A DNA stretch of 64,000 bases from Ketobacter sp036337295 (lineage in GTDB: Bacteria > Pseudomonadota > Gammaproteobacteria > Pseudomonadales > Ketobacteraceae): the NCBI GenBank assembly GCA_036337295.1, contig JAYZEN010000001.1, positions 186,001 to 250,000 of the forward strand, read 5' to 3'. A program made the position numbers and the translations under genes. The notes below the pieces were generated by a model, which saw nothing but the letters and a program-made list of their open reading frames with translations, was not told where the DNA came from and made no database searches. Positions 25,342 through 35,395 of the stretch are shown in pieces (the first letter of the stretch is position 1; every line of letters starts with the position of its first letter).

Positions 25342-26340
25342 TCAATTCAATTTGGGCATGGGGAAGGACGCCACTGCCGGGCCATCTTCCACCGCCGACG
25401 CAGTCAGTATCTGTTGGTCCACCTGAACGTCGATCCCTTCCTGAATAAAGCGCTGCATGGCCGCCTGTTGTGCAACCCGGTGAGTCTCCGCCAGGTTACG
25501 ACGAATGCGGTCGGCAACATCCTCCAACGGCTTTACGTACTCGGCGTTGTAGCCACTGATGTAAAAAATAAAATGCTGTTGGTTGTCCGTGACAAGGCGC
25601 CGGTACTGCCCCGGTTGCAGGGTAAAGCCTTCGCTGATCAGCGCAGCGGGCCACTGGCTGTTTTGGGCGGGCCCGTTCTGCTGGCGGCTGATCCAGCCGG
25701 CATCCCCCCCCCGGTAGCGGGATGCCCGGTGCGCGGAATATTTGGCGGCGTAGCGCTTGAATAACTGATCACGGTCGTTGCCTTCAGCCTGCGCCATCAG
25801 CTCCTGCCACAGGGTATCACTCAGGGTCGGCGCCTCCGCCCCCAGATCCGGCGACAACGCAATCGCCGACAGCCGAATCTGTTCCGGTTGCACGAACTCA
25901 GCCTGATGCTGTTGATAGTAGGTTTCGATTTCCTGCTCGGTTACCCTGAGGTTTGCCGGATGCTGTGATTCATAATGCTGCTTGAGGGTGTCCTGGGCCA
26001 GCAGACGGTACTTCTCAAGGAACGCGTCACTCTGATCCAGCCCCAGTGCCTGCAGACGCGCCACGGAGGCACGGCGGTCGAGCATTTTTTGCAGCATGTT
26101 CTGCAGGTTGGTTGCGGTGGGTTTCAGGCCCAGCCGTTGCAAGGAATCCAGCAGCTCCTGCAGGTAGATCGGCTCACCGCCCACCCGGGCCACCACGTCT
26201 CCCGCCCGCTCACTCTGCACCGATGCCTTGTCCTCGCCACAGCCCTGCGTCAGGCACAGCAGGCTTGTCATCAGCAGGGCAACCCACACCCGTTGTGTTG
26301 CTTTCGTCATACTCATGTTGGTTCTAGTGTTCACATTCAT
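25342..26340 (-). CDS. PpiC/SurA-like peptidyl-prolyl isomerase lipoprotein
   Basis: About 332 residues, with a lipobox LLCLTQGC that predicts a lipid-anchored periplasmic protein. A SurA-like helical N-domain (VVARVGGEPIYLQELLDSL) is followed by a parvulin-type segment (IRLSAIALSPD, RYRGGDAGWIS, LQPGQYRRLV). It resembles EpsD-type foldases found near exosortase/exopolysaccharide genes. It follows the 2,987-residue secreted protein after 26 nt, so it probably helps fold or secrete that protein. ATG 26340 is chosen; internal ATGs at 26316 and 26310 are possible. Confidence 0.8.
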   Translation of the reverse strand: MNVNTRTNMSMTKATQRVWVALLMTSLLCLTQGCGEDKASVQSERAGDVVARVGGEPIYLQELLDSLQRLGLKPTATNLQNMLQKMLDRRASVARLQALGLDQSDAFLEKYRLLAQDTLKQHYESQHPANLRVTEQEIETYYQQHQAEFVQPEQIRLSAIALSPDLGAEAPTLSDTLWQELMAQAEGNDRDQLFKRYAAKYSAHRASRYRGGDAGWISRQQNGPAQNSQWPAALISEGFTLQPGQYRRLVTDNQQHFIFYISGYNAEYVKPLEDVADRIRRNLAETHRVAQQAAMQRFIQEGIDVQVDQQILTASAVEDGPAVASFPMPKLN

Positions 26341-26366
26341 GTTCAATGCCGTACTCGCCTGTGGGA

Positions 26367-29300
26367 TCAGTTGCCAGAGAAGCTGTAGGTATCGAATACC
26401 AGTCGGATGTCCGAAATACCGCGGTTGGCTGGATTGCCGTTATCCCCGTTAATCAGGATATCGACACCTGCACCGCCGCCGGTGCCCAGCAGGCTGCTGT
26501 CGGGAATGATCAGCACCCAATCCGTGTTCCACACCGAGCGCCCCACCAACCGGCCGTCGGTATTGACGTTATCGAAATCAAACACCGGGCTGACGTCCAC
26601 CGGGGTTTCACTGTAGCGGCGACGATTCTGGTTATCCCAACGGGTAGCCACATCCTGGAACGGTATCCAGTCATCGTTGGTGTACGCCGAATTGCCGTTC
26701 ACCAGATCCGTGGGCACCGGCACCACCTGTTCCAGCACATTGTAATAACGCAGCTGGGTGATGTCGGTAGGGGAACGCAGCACATCGGTTCCGGTGGGAA
26801 TCAGATAGGCATAGGGTGTTCGTACCAGCTCATCCGGGTAATCTTCAAAGTGCAATCCCACCCGATAGAACTTGGTGGCCGAACGGGTGGCGGAATAGGT
26901 GGCATCCTGGCCGCCAGCGGTCCAGCCAAACAGGTTTTTACCCGCCTGGATCGTGGTGCCAAAGCGCAGCACTACGCCCTGAATCGGGCCATCGTCCGGC
27001 GACACGCCCGGTGGCACTGCATAGCGGCGGAACTCTTCCACATCCCACAGGTTGGGCACCCAGTTGTCCACCAGCAGTTGTTGCCACTTGGCGGTGCCGG
27101 CATCGCTGGCGGCTATCCGGAACGCTTCGCTGCGCAGGGAGAAGTCGTGCTGTTCGTTGAGGGGATCAAGCAAACCGTAACTGCTTTCAGCATTGACGTA
27201 GGCCGCAGCCATTTTCGCCAGCGGCGTGGCCAGGCCATTGACGCCCGCTACCGGCAAACCACTGTCAGGGCTGAACTCACCCAGGGTGCGCTTCTTGACC
27301 AGATCCTCGTAGAACGACTGATCGCTGGCATCATCGGACAGCAAACCGGTTTCATAATCGAAGGCTTTTGCAGCCAGATAGGTGTAGCGTGCCGCCAGAT
27401 CGAAACTGGCGCGGTATTTTTGCAGGGCTTCGTTGCGGAACACGCGATAGGTCATGTCCTGATAGCGATCGTTGGTGGTGCGATTGGCCACATCACGGCG
27501 GAACATGGAACGTTCCTCCATCAACCGCACCGACTCCGCCACCAGTTGCTGGTACACGCCGCCGGCGTTATCCAGTTCCTGCTGCAGTTCCACGGCTTTA
27601 TAACGGTAGATCACCTCTTCGTTCAGCAGGTTCTCGATGACCGTAAGCTGACGCTGAATCTCGATGGGATACTGACTCTGACGCACTTCGATCGCATCCT
27701 TGTACGAGGCCCGTTGCAACTCACCCTGGCGGATGAATTGAGCTGCACCCACCCCGGCACTGGGCACGATGCCCAAGGCGGACACCACCGCAGCCCCCAC
27801 ACCCAAACGGGCCGGCCAGGTCACATCGTTGGCGAAGCCGTTGTTGGTGGAGAATCCACTGAGCAACAAGCCGGTACTGCGATAGACAAATTCCCCCACC
27901 ATCTGCAAGCCCCAGGCAGACGCCTGCAGGCGGGCTGATTCAGTACTGAGCGAATTGTAGGTACCGGTGTTTACCCCATCCAACAGGATCTGATCCAGGT
28001 TTATATTGTAGATGGCCGCCAGTAAATCGGTTTCTGACTGGATTTTTTCCAACAACACCTGATGCTCGGAATACAGCGTGTTCAAGCGCGCCTGGATCTG
28101 TTGCATTTCACCCAGCTGCAACTGGATTCTGCCCGGCGCGGCCCGCTCACCCCAGGATGCGCTGGGTTTCACAAAGGCATAAGGCACCTCACTGACGATG
28201 GGGAAATTGACCTGCAGGTTGTTGTTGGCGTCCAGGTTGAAATGGGTGCTCAGATCATCCACCCCATGATCATCGTCGAACAAAAACTTATTGTAGTGTT
28301 CGCAATTCAGTGGGTTGCCCGGATTGAACTCGGGGCACTCGGTCAAACCGGCGATGGAAAGATCCAGCGTCGAGATCCGGGAAGGCGGGAAACCGGTGCC
28401 GCTGGGCAGGCCGCTGTCGATGTACATGAACTGGTAGATGTCCGGCCCGTTGTAACCGGTAGGATAGAGTTTGCCCGGCCCGATGTTGCCCTGATAGGGA
28501 TAACCCAGCAGTTCAATCAGACGGCTTTTGAAATCCCGTTCTTTTTCTTCATCCAGCACCTGCATCGCAGCGTTATCAATGTTGCCGACACGAATCTGCT
28601 GGGTCAGATCATTAGCATAACTGAAGATCTCCAGACTGTTTTTGGAGGCCTGCAAGGCGCGGGCATAAATCTGTTCAAAGTGACTCTGGCCGTTGGCCAG
28701 GGCGGACGGGCTGATATCAAAGGGAATGGTGTCCGCATCCAGGCCAAAGGGATTGTTGCCCTTATCCGCCTGCGCCACCAGGTTTTCGATTTCCGAGAAC
28801 GCGGCAGAGACTTCTTTCAACTCAGCCACCGTTTGCCGGTCGATGCGTTCAATGCCCTGTTCGGTGGGAATATCTTCATAAGGCAACAAGGCATTGCCCA
28901 GCGCCCAGTCCAATACGGCACCCTGCCCGGCCCGACGGGCCCAGCCATCCATGCCCCAGGCCCGATTCGGCACCGAGTCTTTATAGCCCTGCCATTGGGC
29001 GCTGGGTTCATGGGTGTATTCACTGCGGAAGGCCAGGTCCACCAGCCGCGCACCGGTACGGGCTTTCGCGGCAGCGGCCCGGGCGAAGCGCACTTCATCC
29101 CGATAATCGACGGACACCGCCACCCCGGCGATGGTCGTGTTCTCAGTCAGGGGTTTCCAGTCATAAGACGGATGCAGCGCCAGGGCATAGTAATGTTTGA
29201 TGGCGGTCAGGTAATGGCCCCAGGCATCTCCGTGACCCTGGGGATACTGAATCTGCGCCTCCTGCTCCAGGCTGTTTTCGCCAGTCACCGTCAAACCATA

Positions 29301-32300
29301 CACTTGCGCATAGATGGCTTCCGCCTCGCTGCTGTCGGTGTTCCACAGCAAACGGTTGCCGGTGAGCACATTGTTATCGGGCAGACCGCGCAACATGGCC
29401 ATCTCCTCTTCCAACAGGGAGGACACCACGTTGCTGTAGTTGAAGGCAAACTCCGTAGGTTGCAGGTAGGCTGCATCACCGCTGCTGCTCAGGGTGCCGA
29501 TGGTGGGGTCCATGGCATCGGAATAGGCCTCGTTACCCAGCAGCATGTACAGATCCGCGATGCGACTGGTGGCGAACATCAATTGTTTGTTGATGGCGTC
29601 GTCCACAATCGGCGGGCTTTGATTCAGGCTCAGGTCCATGGCCTGATCCAGCACCGTGGTATAGAGCTCAATCAAACCCACCTCGTTGAGATTGCCGTCC
29701 TCGGCATTCATGGCCACCGCACCGCGGTAAGAGGGGCCCGCCTGCTGCAGCATACTGGTGTAACTGATTACCCCATTGGCATCGTTGTAGAAATTGCTGT
29801 AGCGCTGTTCAAACGGATTGATGTCCTCGATCACCCGTTTCACCCAGCCGGCAATGAACGCCGGTTTGGCCGGATACCCCAGGGTTACCGCCTCACCGGT
29901 GAATTCACTCCAGGTATTGCCGGAAGGATCAGCGGCCGTGGGCAACCCTTTATAACGGCTGACCAACCAGCCATCAGATAACAGTGGGCGGCCACCGTCG
30001 ATGTAAATGGAGAGGCTATCCCCTTCCAGTTTTTGCCAGGCCGAATCCAGTTCGCCGGTTTGTGGATTGATGATCTGGGGTTCGGTGCTGGAACCGGTAT
30101 CCGGATCGGTGGCGGTGTCCGGCTGCCAGTACCACTCGAATTCCATGCCTTCGGTGCGACCACCGAAATCCAGGTCCTGACGCACGATCAGGCGCTTGTC
30201 GAGTTTGTTCAATTCGTTGCGCAGGACATTGATACTGCCCTTGGCGATGGGATCAATCACATCAATCACATGCAGTTTAACCCCTTCGTTGCTTTCACTG
30301 GGGCCATCAATGTTTTCCGCCAGCACCACCCGACCCGGCGCCTTGGCGAAGGCGGTGGTCATAGCAACGGACTCGGGCACAATGTTGTGCTGCAACTCAT
30401 TGCTGCTGCCATCCTGTTCCATGCCGATCATCAACGCATCCTGCGCCTGGCCAGCGACCGCCACATCATTGGGGTTACGGCTCTTGACGTACAACGCATC
30501 CACCAGATCGTCCCACACGGTGACGTCCACATCGGTTTCGTTGGCGAAGGGATCTTCGCTCTGGTTGTCCATGCGTTTCAGGGTGTCACGCTCCTGCGGC
30601 GTGATCACATTGGTGAGATGCATGGCGCTGGGCAGGTTGGCCGCGGCACCGGTCAGGTCCTGGCCGGAGGTGGGATCAAACACGCCGCCGCGGAAAAAGA
30701 AGTAACCGGACTGGGAATTATCAAACCAACGGTAGCGCAGGCGATAACGCAGGTCACTGGGCAATTGTGGGAAATCGAACACGCCCACCTCACCACTGCG
30801 CGCACGGGCACGCAGGACCACGTCATCGGTTGAGTTACCACTGCTGGCCGCCAATTGGATAAACCAACCGGACTCGTCTGAACCGCGGGCGGTGGACGCC
30901 ACCGTGCCAGGCAGGTCGGAAACAATCTCGGCAGTGTAGTTGAACAAGCGCACCGTGGCATTGTCAGCACGATCCACATCCGAAAGATCGTCGGGATCAA
31001 TGTTGTCATTATCGTCGTAAATCACCCGCAGGGATTTCATATTCTTAACTGCGGGCAGTCCATCCTGGGCGGTAATCAGGGTATCGCCGATGTTGATGGT
31101 GGGAATCAGGTCCCACTGGTTGACGTAGGTAGTGGTCAGCGGCTGGCCCGGCGTGCCGTTACGCACATCCAGGAAGGCAGCGGTTTCCACCTCATCACTT
31201 TGCCCGTCGCCATCCATGTCCACCCAGAAACCCGACTCCACTGAGTAATGATAATTGATGGAAATCGGCTCGTTACCGGAGCGGGACCAGACCTTGTTGT
31301 CGTAATCGATCAGGAAGGCCTCACGACTGGTGCTGTCCGCCGGGTGGGTTTCTGCCGACACCCGGTTCACCAGATAACGGGGCGCGGAGACTTCACGCCC
31401 GGCGGTGGAGGAAAGCTCAAAGTCCGGATAGTCCTGGGGATGATTGAAATCGACCCGATACACGCGATAGGCGTAATCCTGTTCCGGCGCTGTGGGTTGG
31501 TAGCGCACCAACACATAGGGATCAGAGGTATCAATGGTGCCATTGGAGGAATAGTGGTTCAGGTCGTTGCGAATGGCATGTACTACAAAGCGGTCCAGGC
31601 TGCCGTCAAATTGCCTGAAGGCGTGTTCCTCGTTGGGGTTGTAGCCCGGCAGGGTGCGATCGTTCTGCACGTAGATTTGCGGGTTCTCCACCTGGCTCAA
31701 GCCGATAAAGGATTGCAGCTCACCATCCTTGAGGCCTTCTGATCCCAATTGGCTGGTCAGCACAATCAAGCCATCATCGGGCCACTCCGGTTGATAGATG
31801 CCGAAGTGGAAGGGCCATTCCAGGTTGAGTTGCTGGTCCGCCTGATACCAGGACACGGTGAGCCACTCAGCGATGTCCGCCGGGTTACCGTTTTCGTTCA
31901 CCGGGAACACCTGGCCTTCACGGCTGCTGCGGGAGTACACAGGTTCCGTGGTGTCATAACGGGCCAGCGGTGTACTCACATAGGCATTGCGCTGGGTCAT
32001 GGCACCCGCTGGCGGTATCAGGGGCTGGCCGATGGCCGGCATACTGTTGAGCAGGTTAGCCGGTTCCAGCCAAAGGTGACTGCGAACACTCTTGATGGTG
32101 GGGTGGCCCTGGGTGGGATTATCGCCATCAAAGAAAATCAGCGCCGTCATGCGATTCTGCGTGGTGGTGAGCAGGCCATCATTAATGGCAACACCATCAC
32201 CGAACGCCACCGGCGTACCAGACTGCAAGGCGCCGTTGACTTCATTCACCGTGGCCAGGTAGGTCATGCCATACAGTGTTTTGTTGGCGCTCTCCAGGGT

Positions 32301-35300
32301 GAGGTCCACCGGAGGAATATCAATGGCATCGTATTGGGAATCATAACCACCCTGCAAAACATCCCACATGGCGCTTTGCGGCGCATGATAAATATAGTTC
32401 TGCAAGCCTTCTGCCACCGTGGGCCAACGAATTTTAATGGCTTTGCCCACCAACGGTTGATAGGTGGGCTGCGGTGCATCCACCGTGGGCCAGAGCACAA
32501 TGGCCTGATCTTTCGGGCCGGAGGCAAATACGCTGTAATCGGACTGCGCCACCCACAGGGGCATATTCGGTTGACCCCGCTCCGCTGCAATCAAACCCAG
32601 CCCGGTAGCGGGGATGGTGCGTCGCAGAGAATCGCTGACCTGGGATTCCACACCGCCCACTTGAGGCGCAATACGGTCACCCACAATGTATTCATGGTAG
32701 CGTTGAAAGTCCGGCAGAAAATTCCCGCTGGCGGGGTCCACCACATTGAGCACACTGCCGATACCGAACAAACGATCCGCATTGGAAGCGTCCGCCTGGG
32801 TGAAGTTTGTCACCGTGCCGGACTCACTGAAGGTGGAACCCAGGGTGTACAAGGTGCCGAGATTATTGAGATGCAATGAACGCACAAAGGAATCCGCCGG
32901 ATTGCCCTCCGGTTCAAGTTTTATCCATTGAAAACCGGCGCCACCGCTGAGGGTCGCAGCATTGAAACGGGCCAGATACGCATCTGCTCCCGCCGGCTCA
33001 TCCAGCGCGAAACCTGTGGCGTACGCGGCACCGCCAATCACCCATTCGTTATTCAGCGTTTTTTCCAGGTCAAACGCAGCGCCATTCAATGAGGTGTCTG
33101 CCCATCCCCACACGCCACTGTCGTCTACCGCCGCCAGCAAGGTAGCACTGCTGCCTTCGGCCGGAGAAGGGATGTCCAGATCCGACGTGGACTGAAACGC
33201 CTTCAGGGTGACCTGGCTATCACTCCCCCCCACCAACGTACCGACACCGATCAATTGCGGGCTGCCGTTGACGGTGTTGATCTCCAACGCTTGCAGGGCA
33301 GACAGCGCGTCCACTGTGGACACAAACCGCCAGGCGCCGTCTTTATTAATGCTGCCGACAAAACCATTGGCCTCACCACCACGGCTCTGTCGAACCTCAC
33401 CCAGCGCCCGCAACGCAGAACGGAAATGACCGGAGAAATACACCGGACTGGTGAGTCCCTGATTCGGGTCCACCACCAGATCCGTCACCGTTTGCCGCTG
33501 GCACAGTTGACGATCCCGCAACACCCAATCGACATACAATTCCATATGGGGCATGCGCGTAAGACCACCATAGCTGCGCACTACAAAGTTGTTCTCGCCA
33601 CCGTAGGAGTAGTAATCCGGTTTGAAGTCAAACTCGATATCAATCAGGGTGTCGGCAGGATAGGTGGATGTATCCACCCGGAACAGTTCGATGCGATAGT
33701 TGGCAACGAAGATGGTGAGCACTGCATCGTGTTCAGTCAGCAGCTGGTTCACCAGCTCGGTATCGGAGAAAACCTCACCGGGCGCGGGAATATAATCACC
33801 GGACTCGATCTCGAATGGTTCACCGGGTATGCGCACGTACTGCAACCAGGTGAGCCCGGATTCCGGATCTTCGAAGGAGGCGTCGTTGGGCCCCAGGTTG
33901 GCAATATAGGGTGCCGCTTCCGCTGTGGGCACAATGCGGAATATCATCCGGGTGAAATCCACATTCTGCATCATGGCCCGGTTATCCCCCATGCTGGGAT
34001 CGTTTTCCAGATAAAACTCCCAGGCCATCTCAGTATTGTTTTGCCCGCGATTAAACTGGAATTGCATGGTCATGCCGGTCATCTCGGCATTCATATCCTG
34101 CAGGGGATCGATGTAATCAAAACCGTAGGAGCGATTGTTGTCGGTGTTAACGGGATACCCACCGAAGGACTGGTAATCCACCGTCAGCACATGCTCGGTA
34201 CCGCTGGGCGGACTGGCACCACCACTGGGTTGTACATAAGTCTGGGTGCCCGGACTGGCATCTTCACAACTGAGGGCCGGTGCAGCGCCGGCAGTTTCCG
34301 GTGCGGGCATGGCGGAGCTGTCGAGTTTGCTCATCCAGGCCCAGTTCCAGGTTTCATCACCGCTCTGAAGATTTCTCTGCAACACCAGCTTGGCAACGAA
34401 GGACCAGTCTCCCGCGCTGCTGGCCACACCGTTGCCGCCCACATTGGTCCAGCGCAGCAAGTTGTGGCGCGGTTTGCCGGCAAGGCCCAGATAGCCCAGC
34501 CAGGTCGCCCCTTCTCCACTGGGTGTGGACATCACTTCCAGTTCCGTGGTTTCACGCAGCTGACTGGTGACGTACACCACCGTGTCGGAAGAAGACGCGC
34601 TGTCGTCAACGGCAATCACCAGGTCTTTGCCCAGATCATGATCCTCGCCACCAAATTGCAACGACATCAAGGTGCCAGCCACCGGCGTGCTGCCGTCGGC
34701 TTCGGTGAGGGTGAAGGCCAGAGGCATGGTTTCAACATGCAGCCAGTTGCCATCCAGGTCCATGGTGGCGACAAACAGGTTGCGGGTGGTGTCTCCATCC
34801 AGACCCTGACCGACCGCCGCGGCATCCACCGACAGCCCCTGGAACCAGGCACTCTGCCCGGTGATATAGCCGGAGATAATCAAGCGCCGGTTAACACGAT
34901 CAAATGCAATACCCGTGGCCGCATCACTGCCACTGCCGCCAGCGGTTTTGACCCACACCAGCTCACCCAGCCAGTTGAAGCGGGCCACGAACAGTTCCCG
35001 TAAACTGCGCTGGGGATCGGTATTGGCCGTAAACAAAGTGTAAGGATTCGCCTGGGCTGCGCCTGGAGCCAGAATGCGCCCACTGTCCAATGCCGCCGGG
35101 TCATCCTGGAAGATACTGAGTTTGGGCTCCGTACCCTGCCGGTAGTAGCCGATAACATAGAGGTTACCTTCGTGATCGGAAACCGACTCCACGATGCGTT
35201 CCTCTCCGACCCCGTCGAAGTTAACGGTGAAGGGGGCCGGTTCTGAGCCAGTGAACCCGGCAGCGGTCGCATGCCAGAACAGGCACAACAAGGCGGTGTA

Positions 35301-35330
35301 CAGCACTTTCAGTGTTTTTATTGACTTCAT
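26367..35330 (-). CDS. giant secreted protein with beta-propeller-like N-terminus and Tc-toxin-A-like C-terminus
   Basis: 2,987 residues with a signal peptide (about 1–23). Residues about 30–900 hold repeated strands such as GNLYVIGYYR, LFVARFNWLGELVWVKTAGG and LYTLGSTFSESG, reminiscent of SBBP-type propellers. An all-beta insertion lies at about 360–620, and the middle is long and unclassified. From about 2430 it becomes helical: charged coiled coil, an Ala/Gly-rich hydrophobic stretch (about 2502–2525, LGVGAAVVSALGIVPSAGVG), further coiled coil, the element NRTTNDRYQDM, and FDLAARYTYLAAKAF (about 2643–2657). This order recalls the pore-forming part of TcA toxins. A beta-rich end follows (about 2780–2987). 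It lies between a secreted protein gene and a foldase gene. Family assignment is tentative. Confidence 0.85.
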   Translation of the reverse strand: MKSIKTLKVLYTALLCLFWHATAAGFTGSEPAPFTVNFDGVGEERIVESVSDHEGNLYVIGYYRQGTEPKLSIFQDDPAALDSGRILAPGAAQANPYTLFTANTDPQRSLRELFVARFNWLGELVWVKTAGGSGSDAATGIAFDRVNRRLIISGYITGQSAWFQGLSVDAAAVGQGLDGDTTRNLFVATMDLDGNWLHVETMPLAFTLTEADGSTPVAGTLMSLQFGGEDHDLGKDLVIAVDDSASSSDTVVYVTSQLRETTELEVMSTPSGEGATWLGYLGLAGKPRHNLLRWTNVGGNGVASSAGDWSFVAKLVLQRNLQSGDETWNWAWMSKLDSSAMPAPETAGAAPALSCEDASPGTQTYVQPSGGASPPSGTEHVLTVDYQSFGGYPVNTDNNRSYGFDYIDPLQDMNAEMTGMTMQFQFNRGQNNTEMAWEFYLENDPSMGDNRAMMQNVDFTRMIFRIVPTAEAAPYIANLGPNDASFEDPESGLTWLQYVRIPGEPFEIESGDYIPAPGEVFSDTELVNQLLTEHDAVLTIFVANYRIELFRVDTSTYPADTLIDIEFDFKPDYYSYGGENNFVVRSYGGLTRMPHMELYVDWVLRDRQLCQRQTVTDLVVDPNQGLTSPVYFSGHFRSALRALGEVRQSRGGEANGFVGSINKDGAWRFVSTVDALSALQALEINTVNGSPQLIGVGTLVGGSDSQVTLKAFQSTSDLDIPSPAEGSSATLLAAVDDSGVWGWADTSLNGAAFDLEKTLNNEWVIGGAAYATGFALDEPAGADAYLARFNAATLSGGAGFQWIKLEPEGNPADSFVRSLHLNNLGTLYTLGSTFSESGTVTNFTQADASNADRLFGIGSVLNVVDPASGNFLPDFQRYHEYIVGDRIAPQVGGVESQVSDSLRRTIPATGLGLIAAERGQPNMPLWVAQSDYSVFASGPKDQAIVLWPTVDAPQPTYQPLVGKAIKIRWPTVAEGLQNYIYHAPQSAMWDVLQGGYDSQYDAIDIPPVDLTLESANKTLYGMTYLATVNEVNGALQSGTPVAFGDGVAINDGLLTTTQNRMTALIFFDGDNPTQGHPTIKSVRSHLWLEPANLLNSMPAIGQPLIPPAGAMTQRNAYVSTPLARYDTTEPVYSRSSREGQVFPVNENGNPADIAEWLTVSWYQADQQLNLEWPFHFGIYQPEWPDDGLIVLTSQLGSEGLKDGELQSFIGLSQVENPQIYVQNDRTLPGYNPNEEHAFRQFDGSLDRFVVHAIRNDLNHYSSNGTIDTSDPYVLVRYQPTAPEQDYAYRVYRVDFNHPQDYPDFELSSTAGREVSAPRYLVNRVSAETHPADSTSREAFLIDYDNKVWSRSGNEPISINYHYSVESGFWVDMDGDGQSDEVETAAFLDVRNGTPGQPLTTTYVNQWDLIPTINIGDTLITAQDGLPAVKNMKSLRVIYDDNDNIDPDDLSDVDRADNATVRLFNYTAEIVSDLPGTVASTARGSDESGWFIQLAASSGNSTDDVVLRARARSGEVGVFDFPQLPSDLRYRLRYRWFDNSQSGYFFFRGGVFDPTSGQDLTGAAANLPSAMHLTNVITPQERDTLKRMDNQSEDPFANETDVDVTVWDDLVDALYVKSRNPNDVAVAGQAQDALMIGMEQDGSSNELQHNIVPESVAMTTAFAKAPGRVVLAENIDGPSESNEGVKLHVIDVIDPIAKGSINVLRNELNKLDKRLIVRQDLDFGGRTEGMEFEWYWQPDTATDPDTGSSTEPQIINPQTGELDSAWQKLEGDSLSIYIDGGRPLLSDGWLVSRYKGLPTAADPSGNTWSEFTGEAVTLGYPAKPAFIAGWVKRVIEDINPFEQRYSNFYNDANGVISYTSMLQQAGPSYRGAVAMNAEDGNLNEVGLIELYTTVLDQAMDLSLNQSPPIVDDAINKQLMFATSRIADLYMLLGNEAYSDAMDPTIGTLSSSGDAAYLQPTEFAFNYSNVVSSLLEEEMAMLRGLPDNNVLTGNRLLWNTDSSEAEAIYAQVYGLTVTGENSLEQEAQIQYPQGHGDAWGHYLTAIKHYYALALHPSYDWKPLTENTTIAGVAVSVDYRDEVRFARAAAAKARTGARLVDLAFRSEYTHEPSAQWQGYKDSVPNRAWGMDGWARRAGQGAVLDWALGNALLPYEDIPTEQGIERIDRQTVAELKEVSAAFSEIENLVAQADKGNNPFGLDADTIPFDISPSALANGQSHFEQIYARALQASKNSLEIFSYANDLTQQIRVGNIDNAAMQVLDEEKERDFKSRLIELLGYPYQGNIGPGKLYPTGYNGPDIYQFMYIDSGLPSGTGFPPSRISTLDLSIAGLTECPEFNPGNPLNCEHYNKFLFDDDHGVDDLSTHFNLDANNNLQVNFPIVSEVPYAFVKPSASWGERAAPGRIQLQLGEMQQIQARLNTLYSEHQVLLEKIQSETDLLAAIYNINLDQILLDGVNTGTYNSLSTESARLQASAWGLQMVGEFVYRSTGLLLSGFSTNNGFANDVTWPARLGVGAAVVSALGIVPSAGVGAAQFIRQGELQRASYKDAIEVRQSQYPIEIQRQLTVIENLLNEEVIYRYKAVELQQELDNAGGVYQQLVAESVRLMEERSMFRRDVANRTTNDRYQDMTYRVFRNEALQKYRASFDLAARYTYLAAKAFDYETGLLSDDASDQSFYEDLVKKRTLGEFSPDSGLPVAGVNGLATPLAKMAAAYVNAESSYGLLDPLNEQHDFSLRSEAFRIAASDAGTAKWQQLLVDNWVPNLWDVEEFRRYAVPPGVSPDDGPIQGVVLRFGTTIQAGKNLFGWTAGGQDATYSATRSATKFYRVGLHFEDYPDELVRTPYAYLIPTGTDVLRSPTDITQLRYYNVLEQVVPVPTDLVNGNSAYTNDDWIPFQDVATRWDNQNRRRYSETPVDVSPVFDFDNVNTDGRLVGRSVWNTDWVLIIPDSSLLGTGGGAGVDILINGDNGNPANRGISDIRLVFDTYSFSGN

Positions 35331-35395
35331 GGCATTACGTCTGCTTGATGGATGCTGGTGGGTGATGAGTTCATATTGGTATTGATCGCTCGATC

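Noticed and set aside
26346..27938. 530-codon plus-strand frame opposite the giant protein
   Set aside because: Low-complexity His/Gly/Gln composition and no ribosome-binding site; the minus-strand frame is continuous with a signal peptide and codes for a coherent protein.
28062..29981. 639-codon plus-strand frame opposite the giant protein
   Set aside because: Same antisense effect of biased third positions; no recognizable domain.
33255..35003. 582-codon plus-strand frame opposite the N-terminal part of the giant protein
   Set aside because: Antisense shadow; peptide is His/Gly-rich and featureless.
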